A DNA stretch of 64,000 bases, from the NCBI RefSeq assembly GCF_000014565.1, contig NC_008268.1:1736001-1800000 (forward strand), read 5' to 3'. Origin of the DNA: Rhodococcus jostii RHA1. GTDB lineage: Bacteria > Actinomycetota > Actinomycetes > Mycobacteriales > Mycobacteriaceae. Numbering within the stretch: the stretch's first letter is position 1; every line of letters starts with the position of its first letter. The notes under the pieces were generated by a model that did not search any database, was not told where the DNA came from, and saw only the letters and a list, made by a program, of their open reading frames with translations. This document shows positions 1 to 9,021 of this stretch, in pieces. The position numbers and the translations under genes were made by a program.

Positions 1-1
1 C

Positions 2-1324
2 ATTCCCGCCACCCCGGCCGACGTCCCGGCCGTGACGGTGTCGGACCTCGACGGGACCGTCACCGCCGTCGCCGGGATCTCCGGTTCCGGATCCGCCGCC
101 CGCCGACGCAAACTGCTCGCGGACCTCTTCGCCCGCACCACCGCCGACGAGCGGGACTTCCTGCTGCGACTGCTCACCGGCGACCTTCGCCAGGGTGCGC
201 TCGAGGGGGTGATGACCGACGCGATCGCGGCGGCCGCCGACCTTCCCGTCGAACCGGTGCGCCGGGCGTTCATGCTGTCGGGACGCCTTCCCGCGACGGC
301 GGTCGCGGCGTTCGACGGCGGCGTCGACGCCCTCACCGCGTTCCGGCTGGAGGTCGGTCGTCCGGTCCGGCCCATGCTGGCCTCCCCCGCCGAATCACTC
401 ACCGACGCGTGGACCGAACTCGGCGGCGACGTCAGCGTCGAATACAAACTCGACGGCGCGCGCATCCAGGTGCACCGCAACGGCGACGACGTGCACGTCT
501 TCACCCGCACCCTGCGTGAGATCACCGGCAGCGTGCCGGAACTCGTCGAACTCGTCGCCGGCCTGCCCTGCACGTCGGCGGTGTTCGACGGGGAGACACT
601 GGCGCTCACCGACAGCGGCCGGCCCCGACCGTTCCAGGAGACGATGAGCCGCTTCGGCGCCGAGTCCGCCCGCGACCTGCTGCTGCACCCCTACTTCTTC
701 GACTGCCTGCACCTCGACGGCGTCGACCTTCTGGACGCGCCGCTGGAGGAGCGGCTGGCGGCCCTGGAACGCGTTGCCCCGCAACACCGCATCCCCGGGC
801 TGATCCGCCCCGACAGCGACGGCGCCGCAACCCATTTCGACGACGCCCTTGCCGCCGGGCACGAAGGGGTGATGGTCAAATCGCTCGCCGCGCCGTATGC
901 GGCGGGACGACGCGGCCGCGCCTGGCAGAAGGTGAAACCGGAGCACACGCTCGATCTGGTGGTGCTCGGCGCCGAATGGGGTTACGGGCGACGCACCGGC
1001 TACCTGTCCAACCTGCACCTCGGCGCACGCGACCCGGACGGCGGCGAACCCATCATGGTGGGCAAGACGTTCAAGGGCCTCACCGACGCGCTACTGCAGT
1101 GGCAGACGGACGAATTCCCGCGCCACGAACGCGACCGCGACGATCACACCGTGTACCTGCACCCCGACCTCGTCGTGGAGATCGAACTCGACGGCGTCCA
1201 GGTCAGCACGCGTTACCCCGGCGGCCTCGCGCTGCGATTCGCGCGCGTCCTGCGCTACCGCCCCGACAAGACTGCCGCCGAAGCCGACACCATCGACGCC
1301 GTGCGAGCCCTGCTGCCGGGTTGA
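2..1324 (+). CDS. ligB: ATP-dependent DNA ligase, LigB type (5' end outside window)
   Basis: This is an ATP-dependent DNA ligase that seals nicks through a lysyl-AMP intermediate. The reading frame is open to the left edge, so the N-terminus (roughly 60-70 residues of the usual ~500) is missing. The nucleotidyltransferase motif I, YKLDGAR, has its catalytic lysine codon at 446-448. Further along are the FDGE motif III, an EGVMVK motif IV and a WxKVKP motif V. An N-terminal ligase DNA-binding region precedes the catalytic core and an OB-fold follows it. The family resembles mycobacterial LigB, a non-essential accessory to NAD-dependent LigA. A GTG at 32 is in frame but is not needed as a start, because homologous-looking sequence continues upstream of it. 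Confidence 0.93.
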   Translation: MPATPADVPAVTVSDLDGTVTAVAGISGSGSAARRRKLLADLFARTTADERDFLLRLLTGDLRQGALEGVMTDAIAAAADLPVEPVRRAFMLSGRLPATAVAAFDGGVDALTAFRLEVGRPVRPMLASPAESLTDAWTELGGDVSVEYKLDGARIQVHRNGDDVHVFTRTLREITGSVPELVELVAGLPCTSAVFDGETLALTDSGRPRPFQETMSRFGAESARDLLLHPYFFDCLHLDGVDLLDAPLEERLAALERVAPQHRIPGLIRPDSDGAATHFDDALAAGHEGVMVKSLAAPYAAGRRGRAWQKVKPEHTLDLVVLGAEWGYGRRTGYLSNLHLGARDPDGGEPIMVGKTFKGLTDALLQWQTDEFPRHERDRDDHTVYLHPDLVVEIELDGVQVSTRYPGGLALRFARVLRYRPDKTAAEADTIDAVRALLPG

Positions 1325-1412
1325 CGCCGCCCCGCTCGTCCTGCGCGGCGAGCGTGTGCGCGGTAACCTCCCCGGCACAGATAAGGACGCCGCGCCGCGA
1401 GGGGGTCGACTG

Positions 1413-1889
1413 GTGATCTTCGTTTCCCGTTTCGTGCCGTCCCCCGTCGAGCGCACCGTCCGGAGGGCGGCCTCGGCTGCCGAGGGGCCGGTCCGCGTCG
1501 CCGTATGTGCGGTGACCGTGCCGATCGAGGTCGCGAAGACGTCGTTCCACATCCTCCGGCTCACCGAGGAACTGCTCGAGGAGGTCGTGTTCCTGTTGCG
1601 GACGATGCGGCCGGTGGTCGAGGCGGTGAGCACCACCCAGCAGTCCGACAATTTCGACACGGTGTTCCGGACGCTCGAACAGATCCAGCAGTCGGCCGAC
1701 GCGATCGCCCGCACGCCGATCGGGGTCGTCCGGAGCGTGTTCGCGCCGGCCCGTCCGTCGCCCGAGCAGATCGACTATCACCCCACGATCATCGACGCCG
1801 AGCCGCCGAAGCCGTCCGGCGTCGCGGTCCGGATCGCGTCCCTCACCGTGACGGCGCCGAGCATCACGTTCGGCAGTCCGAAACGCTGA
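1413..1889 (+). CDS. conserved hypothetical protein, 158 aa
   Basis: I do not recognise this family with certainty. I chose GTG 1413 because a purine-rich GAGGGGG sits about 8 bases upstream; a GTG at 1356 in the same frame lacks such a site. The protein is soluble-looking, with amphipathic helices in its middle (residues about 25-100, where leucine, valine and glutamate alternate) and a proline-rich C-terminal part. There is no signal peptide and no clear membrane helix. It follows ligB by about 90 bases in the same direction and converges on the VOC gene. Its function is unknown. Confidence 0.7.
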   Translation: MIFVSRFVPSPVERTVRRAASAAEGPVRVAVCAVTVPIEVAKTSFHILRLTEELLEEVVFLLRTMRPVVEAVSTTQQSDNFDTVFRTLEQIQQSADAIARTPIGVVRSVFAPARPSPEQIDYHPTIIDAEPPKPSGVAVRIASLTVTAPSITFGSPKR

Positions 1890-1895
1890 CCCGGG

Positions 1896-2378
1896 CTATC
1901 GTCCGGGAAAGAAGTCGGCGCTCTGCACGTAATCCATTGCGGCGGTGAACGTCGGGTCACTCATGCGCCTGGTCATCTCCGCCCCCTCGACGTCCTCGAT
2001 GTGGGTCTGGACCCACCAGAGGGTGCCGAACGGGTCGCGGACGCGTCCCACGAGGTCGCCCCAGAACAGGTGCGTCGCCTTCGTCACCAGCGTGCCGCCG
2101 GCCGCGACGGCCTGCGCGAGCACCGCCTCCGCGTCGTCGACGTAGAGGCGGAGGAACCCGGGCGTCGGCGGCCAGTCGGGTCGGGCATCGAACATCATCA
2201 CGACGGCGTTCCCGATCCTCACCTCGGCGTGCCCGATGGTGCCGTCCTCGCCCACCATCCGTCCGAGTTCCTCGCCGTCGAACGCCGCCTTCACGTAGTC
2301 GATGAGCGCGGCGGTGTCGCGGGAGATGATCCACGGTGTGACGGTGGTGTAGCCCTCGGGAATCGGATCGACGGTCAT
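1896..2378 (-). CDS. VOC-superfamily protein, PhnB/glyoxalase-like
   Basis: The 160-residue protein has the betaalphabetabetabeta pattern of the vicinal oxygen chelate superfamily and matches the PhnB-like subgroup. It opens with PEGYTTVTPWI, has the middle GHAEVRIG strand and ends with a DPFGTLWWVQTH segment typical of this group. Members are dioxygenase or glyoxalase relatives that are usually annotated without a proven substrate. ATG 2378 is preceded by a strong AGGAGG site at about 7 bases. The gene converges with the hypothetical gene at 1413-1889, leaving only 6 bases between the stops. No operon partner is visible. Confidence 0.85.
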   Translation of the reverse strand: MTVDPIPEGYTTVTPWIISRDTAALIDYVKAAFDGEELGRMVGEDGTIGHAEVRIGNAVVMMFDARPDWPPTPGFLRLYVDDAEAVLAQAVAAGGTLVTKATHLFWGDLVGRVRDPFGTLWWVQTHIEDVEGAEMTRRMSDPTFTAAMDYVQSADFFPGR

Positions 2379-2472
2379 GCGGTCCTCCTGCGTCGGCGAA
2401 TCGGTTCACTCACCGTAGAACCGATAGCGGTCAGCTTTGGTCCGCATTTGATCGCCCGGATACGCTCGTATC

Positions 2473-3201
2473 GTGTCCGAACACATCCTCGTCACCGGTG
2501 GATCCCGCGGCATCGGCGCAGCGGTGGTGCGCCTCGCCGTGCACCGCGGCTATCAGGTGACGTTCACGTTCCAGAACGACGACGAGGCCGCCGAGCAACT
2601 CGTCCACCAGTGCGGTGTCCGCGCCACCGCGGTGCGGGCAGACGTCCGCGACGCGGATGAGGCCGTCGCCGTCGTCGATGCGGCCGACCAACGCGGTCAG
2701 CTGGTCGCGTTGGTCAACAACGCGGGGACCACCGGCGCGCTCGGCACGTTCCTCACCACCCCGGACGCAGTGGTGCGGGAGGTGTTTGACGTCAACGTCT
2801 TCGGGGCGATGGCCTACGCCCGCGCGGCCGCCGAGCACTGGATCCGAACAGGGCGCCCCGGCGTCATCGTCAATCTCAGTTCGATCGCGGCCCGCACCGG
2901 CGCACCGGGCGAATACGTCGGGTACGCGGCCTCCAAGGCGGCCGTCGACAGTTTCACGGTGGGACTCGGGCGGGAACTGGCGAGCGCGAACATCCGCGTC
3001 GTCGGCGTCGCTCCCGGTACGACGGACACCGACATCCATGCCGCTGCCGGCGACCCCGGACGACCCGGGCGAGTGGCCGGGAAGGTGCCACTCGGCCGGG
3101 TCGCGGAACCCGAGGAGATCGCCGAAGCGGTGCTGTGGGCCCTGTCCCACCAGGCGTCCTACGTCACCGCCACGACCATCGACGTCGCCGGGGGTCTGTG
3201 A
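2473..3201 (+). CDS. SDR-family NAD(P)-dependent oxidoreductase
   Basis: This is a classical short-chain dehydrogenase/reductase of 242 residues. It has the TGGSRGIG cofactor loop near the N-terminus, the NNAG motif, a catalytic serine in NLSSIA, and the YVGYAASK tyrosine/lysine pair, followed by a PG segment and a C-terminal DVAGGL. These features suggest a 3-oxoacyl reductase-like (FabG-type) Rossmann enzyme; the substrate cannot be told from sequence. The GTG start at 2473 lies six bases after a TACGCT box (2461-2466) and has no ribosome binding site, so a leaderless transcript is likely. It is divergent from the VOC gene and converges with the methyltransferase gene. Confidence 0.9.
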   Translation: MSEHILVTGGSRGIGAAVVRLAVHRGYQVTFTFQNDDEAAEQLVHQCGVRATAVRADVRDADEAVAVVDAADQRGQLVALVNNAGTTGALGTFLTTPDAVVREVFDVNVFGAMAYARAAAEHWIRTGRPGVIVNLSSIAARTGAPGEYVGYAASKAAVDSFTVGLGRELASANIRVVGVAPGTTDTDIHAAAGDPGRPGRVAGKVPLGRVAEPEEIAEAVLWALSHQASYVTATTIDVAGGL

Positions 3202-3203
3202 CG

Positions 3204-3986
3204 CTAGCGCCCTCGCGAGCCGACCCTCGGGACGAGCATCGGCACCCGTGAGCGGTAGGTGCGGTAGTCGTCGCCGAACGTGTCGACCAGGTCGTGCTCC
3301 TCGAAGCGCACCGCCACCAGGATGAAGCCGGTGGTCCCGACGGCGAACAACAACCGGCCCCAGGTCATCGTAGGCGCCACCCAGAACGCGATGATGAAAC
3401 CGGCATAGAGCGGGTGCCGGATCACCCGGTACAGCACAGGGGTCCGAAAGTGACTGGGCAGAGCCGACTTTCCGCTCTGGTTCCGCAGCACCTGGCGCAG
3501 CCCGAACAGGTCGAAGTGGTCGATGGCGAATGTCGCCGCCAGCACGAGGGCCCACCCGCCGAGCGACACAACGTAGATCACGACGCGGACCCAGTCGGTC
3601 TCCACGTCCCAGATCTGCTCGGGTAGCGGACGCCATTGCCACATCAGCAGCGCCAGCGCGGCCGTGGCGAACAGTACGTATGTCGAGCGCTCCATCGGTT
3701 CGGGGACGATCCTGGTCCAGCGTTTCTTGAACCAGGGCCGGGCCATCACCGAATGCTGCATGGCGAAGACCGTCAGCAGCACCACGTCGATGACCACGGC
3801 GACCGCGACGGGAGCGTCGGGGCCGTCGTTGATCGTGTGGGGCACCACGAGTCCCTCGACCCATCCGATCGCGTACAGGAACACGATCAGGAACGTGACG
3901 TACACGAGCGTGCCGTACACGGTGATCAGTGTTCGCGCGACTCCACCAGTGCGATGTTTCCGGTGTGTTTCGACCATCTCGGCCAT
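3204..3986 (-). CDS. mddA: NnrU/MddA-type membrane methyltransferase (probable methanethiol S-methyltransferase)
   Basis: This 260-residue integral membrane protein has about six hydrophobic segments and a C-terminal ICMT-like S-adenosylmethionine-binding region, with RHPLYAGF and FGDDYRTYR. The YAIGWVEG segment after the first helix, QHSVMARP and HFDLFGLRQV match MddA proteins, which methylate methanethiol to dimethyl sulfide. ATG 3986 is preceded by GGAGAG at 6 bases; an upstream in-frame start at 4082 lies in poorly conserved, arginine-rich sequence and is unlikely. The family assignment is firm from sequence. The substrate is by analogy only, since NnrU relatives also occur in denitrification contexts, and no denitrification gene is nearby. 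Confidence 0.8.
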   Translation of the reverse strand: MAEMVETHRKHRTGGVARTLITVYGTLVYVTFLIVFLYAIGWVEGLVVPHTINDGPDAPVAVAVVIDVVLLTVFAMQHSVMARPWFKKRWTRIVPEPMERSTYVLFATAALALLMWQWRPLPEQIWDVETDWVRVVIYVVSLGGWALVLAATFAIDHFDLFGLRQVLRNQSGKSALPSHFRTPVLYRVIRHPLYAGFIIAFWVAPTMTWGRLLFAVGTTGFILVAVRFEEHDLVDTFGDDYRTYRSRVPMLVPRVGSRGR

Positions 3987-4120
3987 GATGTTCTCTCCGA
4001 TCCATGGGTTTCCCCCGACGCTCCGAAGTCTCCGATCGGGCGAGGTGCGGAACAAGGAACCCTGGGGTGGGAGTCGCCGCACCCCGCGACCGTGTCGGAT
4101 GAGTTGACTACCCTGTTGCC

Positions 4121-7100
4121 ATGCTTCCCGGGGACTTGCGCGACATCGACGTGGCGTCGATCAAGGCGGTCCTCGGCACCACCACGTACACCCGCGGCGA
4201 GCAGTATGCCCGCGACCACGCGGTCATCGAGATGTCGTGGGATCCGGCGGCCAAGGAGCTGTGGGGCGAGGTGGCGGGCACGGCGACGGAACCGTACTCC
4301 GCGTCGGCGTTCATCGTCTCCAGCAGCGGCCGCACCGTGTACCGGTACGGGATCTGCACGTGTCCGGTCGGCATGAACTGCAAGCACGTCGCCGCCCTGC
4401 TGATCACCGCGATGAAACAGGCGAGGTCCGAGGCCCAGGCGGCAGTCGCGCCCACCTGGGAACGCTGGCTCGGTTCCCTGCTCACCGCCGATCCGTTCGG
4501 CGACTCCGGCAGGCGTTCGCCGCTCGCCGTCCAGTTCCGGGCCCAGGCGTCGGCCGCCGCCGCGGCACCCCAGTTGCTGGTGCGGCCCGTCCAGCCGGGG
4601 AGTAAGGGCTGGATCGTCGGCGGGCTGGCGTGGAACAAGCTGGGCAGCCAGTTCCAGCACCCCGCCGAGCAGATCCGGGTGCTGCACGAGATTCACCTGC
4701 TGTCCGTCAACGGTCTGACCTACCGCCGCCAGAACCACACCGATCTCGATCTCAGCGTCTTCCCCAGCCGCCAGCTGTGGTCGCTGCTCGACGAGGCCGC
4801 CCGGGTCGGTGTGGAGCTCATCCACTCCTCCAAGCGTCGGGGCGCACTCGCCCCCTACCGCTCGGCGGAGGTCTGCCTCGACGCCACCCGCGACGACGCC
4901 ACCGGCGCTCTCGTCGTGCGGCCGGTGGTCCGCGTCGACGGCGAACCTGTCGACGCAGTGACCGTCGGCTTCATCGGCGTCCGGGCCCACGGCCTGTTCT
5001 ACGTCGACGCGGACGAGCGCATTCACCTCGCGCGCCTCGACTCCGTCGTGCCCGGCCCCTTACAGGATCTGGTGCGCCGCCGCACACCCATCGAGGTTCC
5101 CGCCGCCGAAGAGTCCCGTTTCCTGACGGACTTCCTGCCGAAGCTCCGCAACCTGGCCACGGTCATCTCCTCGGACGGCTCGTTCGTCCCACCCGCGATC
5201 TCCGAGCCCACCCTGGTGATGCGGGCGTCGTATCTCCCCGACCACGAGGTCGCCGTCGACTGGGAATGGCTGTACACCGTCGGGGACAACGAGCACCGTG
5301 CGCCGCTGACTGCCCGGACCCCCGGCGACGAGTACCGGGACGACGCCCGCGAGCGCGCACTGCTCGGGGAGCTCGACATCGCCTGGGACAGATACAGGTT
5401 GGGGTCGGGCGGTCCGGAAGCGACGGCGCTGCGCGGACTCGACACGATGCGGTTCACCACCGAGGTCCTGCCCCTGCTCCACGGCAAGTCCGACGTGTCG
5501 ATCGACGTTTCGGGCGAACCCGCCGACTACCGGGAGGCCGGCGATTCCCTGGCCATCGGGGTGTCCGTCACCGCATCCGAGGGCGGCACCGACTGGTTCG
5601 ATCTCGGCGTCACCCTCACAGTGGAGGGCCGGGACGTGCCGTTCGACCAGGTCTTCTCGGCGCTGGCCGCGGGGAAGACCGAGTTGCTGCTGCCCGACGG
5701 CGCCTACTTCTCCCTCGACAAACCCGAACTCCACACGCTGCGGAAGCTGATCGACGAGGCGCGGGCCCTCCGCGACCGCGCGGACGGGACGTTGCGGCTG
5801 AGCCGTTTCCAGGCGAGCCTGTGGGACGAGTTCGCCGCGCTCGGCACCGTCGAACGTCAGGCGACGCAGTGGCGGCAGCAGGTGGACGGCCTGCTCGCGC
5901 CCACCAACATCGGGCCCGCGGAAGCCCCGAGCACGCTGGACGCCCAGCTGCGTCCGTATCAGCTGGAGGGGTTCCGCTGGCTGGCCTTCCTGTGGGAGCA
6001 CGGGCTGGGCGGCATCCTCGCCGACGACATGGGGCTCGGCAAGACACTGCAGGCGCTGGCGTTGATCTGCCATGCGCGGCAGTCGAATCCGGCCGCGCCG
6101 CCGTTCCTCATCATCGCCCCCACCAGCGTCGTGTCGAACTGGGAGTCCGAATCGGCCCGCTTCGCTCCGGACGCGACCGTCGTCGCGATCTCCGACACCC
6201 GATCCCGGCGGCGCGTCCCGTTCGACGAACTGGTCGAGGGCGCCGACATCGTCGTCACGTCGTACACCCTGTTCCGTTTGGAGTTCGAGGCCTACGCGGA
6301 GTCCGCGTGGTCGGGGATGATCCTCGACGAGGCGCAGTTCACCAAGAACCATCAGTCCAAGATCTACCAGTGCGTTCGCCGGCTGGAGACGCCGTTCAAG
6401 CTGGCGATCACCGGCACGCCGATGGAGAACAACCTGATGGAGCTGTGGTCGCTGCTGTCGATCACCGCCCCGGGCCTGTTCCCGAATCCGGCCCGGTTCA
6501 CCGACTACTACCGCAAGCCGATCGAGAAGCAGGGCGACACCGAACTTCTGGCGCAGCTGCGCCGCCGGGTGAAGCCGCTGATGCTGCGCCGCACCAAAGA
6601 GCAAGTGGTGAAGGATCTTCCGGCCAAGCAGGAGCAGGTGCTCGACGTCGAACTGCACCCGCGGCACCGCAAGGTCTACGACACCCACCTGCAGCGTGAG
6701 CGGCAGAAGATCCTCGGCCTGCTCGCCGACGTCGACAAGAACCGCTTCACGATCCTGCAGTCGCTCACCCTGCTTCGGCAGCTGAGCCTCGACGCCGGAC
6801 TAGTGGACGCCGAGTATCACGACGTTCCGTCCGCGAAGGTGGACGCCCTGCTCGAGCAGCTCGCCGACGTCGTCGCGGGCGGTCACCGGGCGCTCGTTTT
6901 CAGCCAGTTCACCGGGTTCCTCGGCAAGATCCGCGACCGGCTCGCGGACGCCGGGATCGCGCACAGCTACCTCGACGGCAGCACCCGGCGTCGCGGCGAC
7001 GTGCTCCGCGAGTTCAAGGAGGGCGCCGCCCCGGTGTTCCTGATCAGCCTCAAGGCGGGCGGCTTCGGGCTGAACCTCACGGAGGCCGATTACTGCTTCA

Positions 7101-7333
7101 TCCTCGACCCGTGGTGGAACCCGGCGACGGAGGCTCAGGCCGTGGACCGGGCGCATCGCATCGGGCAGACCCGGAACGTGATGGTGTATCGGCTGATCGC
7201 GAAGGACACGATCGAAGACAAGGTGATGGCGCTGAAGGCGAAGAAGTCGGCGCTGTTCGCGAGCGTGATGGACGCCGACTCCCTGCTCAGCTCCAGTCTC
7301 GACGCCGACGACCTCCGCGGGTTGTTCGAGTAG
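4121..7333 (+). CDS. SNF2-family helicase with N-terminal SWIM zinc finger
   Basis: The 1,070-residue protein begins with a SWIM finger (CTCPVGMNCKH, residues about 85-95), a predicted DNA- or protein-binding module. A long variable region follows, and then a complete SNF2/SF2 ATPase: DDMGLGKT Walker A near residue 635, DEAQ motif II, ITGTPMENN motif III, and a C-terminal helicase half with SLKAGGFGLNLT and QAVDRAHRIGQ motifs. Such proteins remodel protein-DNA complexes and are common in actinobacteria (HelZ-like). The start is leaderless in style: TACCCT at 4109-4114 is six bases before the ATG and there is no ribosome binding site. It is a stand-alone gene. Confidence 0.93.
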   Translation: MLPGDLRDIDVASIKAVLGTTTYTRGEQYARDHAVIEMSWDPAAKELWGEVAGTATEPYSASAFIVSSSGRTVYRYGICTCPVGMNCKHVAALLITAMKQARSEAQAAVAPTWERWLGSLLTADPFGDSGRRSPLAVQFRAQASAAAAAPQLLVRPVQPGSKGWIVGGLAWNKLGSQFQHPAEQIRVLHEIHLLSVNGLTYRRQNHTDLDLSVFPSRQLWSLLDEAARVGVELIHSSKRRGALAPYRSAEVCLDATRDDATGALVVRPVVRVDGEPVDAVTVGFIGVRAHGLFYVDADERIHLARLDSVVPGPLQDLVRRRTPIEVPAAEESRFLTDFLPKLRNLATVISSDGSFVPPAISEPTLVMRASYLPDHEVAVDWEWLYTVGDNEHRAPLTARTPGDEYRDDARERALLGELDIAWDRYRLGSGGPEATALRGLDTMRFTTEVLPLLHGKSDVSIDVSGEPADYREAGDSLAIGVSVTASEGGTDWFDLGVTLTVEGRDVPFDQVFSALAAGKTELLLPDGAYFSLDKPELHTLRKLIDEARALRDRADGTLRLSRFQASLWDEFAALGTVERQATQWRQQVDGLLAPTNIGPAEAPSTLDAQLRPYQLEGFRWLAFLWEHGLGGILADDMGLGKTLQALALICHARQSNPAAPPFLIIAPTSVVSNWESESARFAPDATVVAISDTRSRRRVPFDELVEGADIVVTSYTLFRLEFEAYAESAWSGMILDEAQFTKNHQSKIYQCVRRLETPFKLAITGTPMENNLMELWSLLSITAPGLFPNPARFTDYYRKPIEKQGDTELLAQLRRRVKPLMLRRTKEQVVKDLPAKQEQVLDVELHPRHRKVYDTHLQRERQKILGLLADVDKNRFTILQSLTLLRQLSLDAGLVDAEYHDVPSAKVDALLEQLADVVAGGHRALVFSQFTGFLGKIRDRLADAGIAHSYLDGSTRRRGDVLREFKEGAAPVFLISLKAGGFGLNLTEADYCFILDPWWNPATEAQAVDRAHRIGQTRNVMVYRLIAKDTIEDKVMALKAKKSALFASVMDADSLLSSSLDADDLRGLFE

Positions 7334-7379
7334 TCCCCTGAGAATGCCGGCCCGCCGGCGTCTGGGTAATGTCCGATCC

Positions 7380-7796
7380 ATGCCTCGTTACACGATTGCC
7401 CTGCGGAACAACGCCACGCCGGACGCGCCGGCGTCCGTGAGCCGCCATGTGCCGTTCTACTGCGCGCACGAGGCGGCGGGCGCGGCGTGGAAGCGGGCGC
7501 TCGTCGAGGCGTGCGGCGACCTGCTCGACCCGGTCACGCAGACCGCCGTGGTGAACGTCGTCAGCAACTTCGGACGCGAACTGTTCACCGGTGACGCGGA
7601 CGTCGTCGTCACCCTGGACCGGATCGGCACCACCTCCCTGACCTTCCTGATCACGGTCCACCAGGACGGCGTGCAGGCCGCGGAGCTGACCGTCGTACTC
7701 GTGCACCTCGATTCGAGCCGGGCGAACTCGGCGCCGTGGTCGCCGGCGCAGATCGCGGCGCTCGAGGCGCTGCGGGGCGCTCCGGCCGTCGCCTGA
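7380..7796 (+). CDS. hotdog-fold thioesterase-like protein
   Basis: The 138-residue protein has a length and hydrophobic pattern consistent with the hotdog fold: a long central helix around the CAHEAAGAAWKRALVEACG segment, followed by four beta strands. Acyl-CoA or acyl-ACP thioesterase activity is the usual role for such proteins, but I see no diagnostic catalytic motif, so the function is tentative. ATG 7380 is chosen because TAATGT (7367-7372) lies seven bases upstream, fitting a leaderless promoter; ATG 7344 would add 12 residues of arginine-rich sequence that overlap this promoter. The gene lies 46 bases after the helicase gene. Confidence 0.65.
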   Translation: MPRYTIALRNNATPDAPASVSRHVPFYCAHEAAGAAWKRALVEACGDLLDPVTQTAVVNVVSNFGRELFTGDADVVVTLDRIGTTSLTFLITVHQDGVQAAELTVVLVHLDSSRANSAPWSPAQIAALEALRGAPAVA

Positions 7797-7840
7797 CCTC
7801 GATCGATCGAAGTTTCAACGAAGCCTGATCTGGGCATTTG

Positions 7841-8272
7841 ATGCGTATGAGTATCGAAGACGGGCCCGGTGACACGCTGAGCCCCAGCGAGAGCCTGGAC
7901 TCCGACGACGTGCGCAACAACGACGGCGACGACGTCGTCGATCCGCCCGATGGGTGGAGTGAAGCCGACAAGTTCGGCACCACGGCGCGCGAGGAGCGGG
8001 AGGGTGAGTCCCTCGACGAGAAGTTGTCGGAGGAAGAGCCCGACGTGATGCTCGAGGAGCAGAGCGAGGTGTCGTTGGAGGATCTCCCCGACGACCAGCT
8101 GACCGAGGACGTCGACCGTGTCATCGACGACGAGGACATCGACATTCCGGTGTTCGGAAACAAGCATGCCGACGTGGTCGAGGGCGTCATCGTGCAGGAC
8201 TCGCGCACCGACCGGGGGCAGATCGACGGGTCCGCGGAGGACGGCGATTCGTTCTTCACGGTCCTGGACTGA
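7841..8272 (+). CDS. DUF5709-like acidic conserved actinobacterial protein
   Basis: This is a very acidic, 143-residue protein rich in Asp, Glu and Ser with little hydrophobic core. The PDGWSEADKFGTTAREE segment and the later EREGESLDEKLSEEEPDV segment match what I remember of the actinobacterial DUF5709 family, whose role is unknown. The start could be ATG 7841 or ATG 7847; neither has a convincing ribosome binding site. The gene stands alone between the thioesterase-like gene and the convergent reductase pair. The composition suggests a disordered protein. Confidence 0.7.
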   Translation: MRMSIEDGPGDTLSPSESLDSDDVRNNDGDDVVDPPDGWSEADKFGTTAREEREGESLDEKLSEEEPDVMLEEQSEVSLEDLPDDQLTEDVDRVIDDEDIDIPVFGNKHADVVEGVIVQDSRTDRGQIDGSAEDGDSFFTVLD

Positions 8273-8280
8273 CGGCAGTG

Positions 8281-9021
8281 TCAGCCGCGCTGCGTTCCCC
8301 GGCCGTAGCGCAGGTAGAGAAAGTCGTCGTTGATCAGAGCATGCTCGAGTGAAAGTGTGCGCGGCGCTTGCACTGTCGGGCCAGACGATGCGGGCAGTGT
8401 TTGCGGACCGGCCAATCGCGGGGCGAGGGTCAGGCACATCTCGTCCACCAGATCGTGTGTGACGAGATCGTGGAGGAGGGTGGGGCCGCCCTCGCACAGG
8501 ATTCGGCCGAACCCGCGGTCCCGCAGAGCGGCCATGAGGGCAGGCATCTCGACGCTGTCGTCACCCGCCACGACGATGTCCGCCGACTCCCCGAGTGCTG
8601 CCCCGCGCGTTTCTGCCACCCGTCGGGTGGTGACGACGATCGGCCTGACACCACCGGCGAACAATGGCGAATCCGGCGGAACGTTGCCCGTTCGTGTCAC
8701 GACGGCGATCGGCGGTGGTGCGTCGAGTCCCCACCGTTCGAGTCGATACCGAGCCTGTTCCTCCGTCAGCTGCACCGGTCCGTACGTTTCGGCGCGGACG
8801 GTGCCGGCCCCGACCAGAACCACGTCGGCATACGCACGCATCGCACGCAGAAGTTGGTGATCCACCGGGTCGGACAGCGGCCGGACGCGTCCGCCGAACG
8901 CCGCCGCACCGTCCAGGCTGGCAACCATGTTCACCCGTACCCCGTCCGGCGGGTCGCGGTAGAACTCTTCCGCCGACACCTCGTCGGCACCGCTGCTCAG
9001 CTTGCGCATCTGCGGCATCAC
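8281..9021 (-). CDS. pyrimidine reductase family protein (RibD C-terminal domain)
   Basis: The 246-residue protein is the dihydrofolate-reductase-like RibD C-terminal domain alone, without the deaminase domain. It shows VNMVASLDG near the N-terminus, DVVLVGAGTVRAE as the cofactor-binding segment, and a CEGGPTLLHDL motif. Bifunctional RibD reduces the ribosyl-pyrimidine intermediate of riboflavin synthesis; stand-alone paralogues like this may reduce other substrates. Its start overlaps the stop of the upstream flavin reductase gene by 4 bases (ATGA), so the two are translationally coupled. That pairing favours a flavin-linked role. Confidence 0.85.
   Translation of the reverse strand: MMPQMRKLSSGADEVSAEEFYRDPPDGVRVNMVASLDGAAAFGGRVRPLSDPVDHQLLRAMRAYADVVLVGAGTVRAETYGPVQLTEEQARYRLERWGLDAPPPIAVVTRTGNVPPDSPLFAGGVRPIVVTTRRVAETRGAALGESADIVVAGDDSVEMPALMAALRDRGFGRILCEGGPTLLHDLVTHDLVDEMCLTLAPRLAGPQTLPASSGPTVQAPRTLSLEHALINDDFLYLRYGRGTQRG

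Noticed and set aside
2431..4005. Long minus-strand open frame across the SDR and methyltransferase genes
   Set aside because: The composition is that of a shadow frame, and both strands are already explained by recognisable families.
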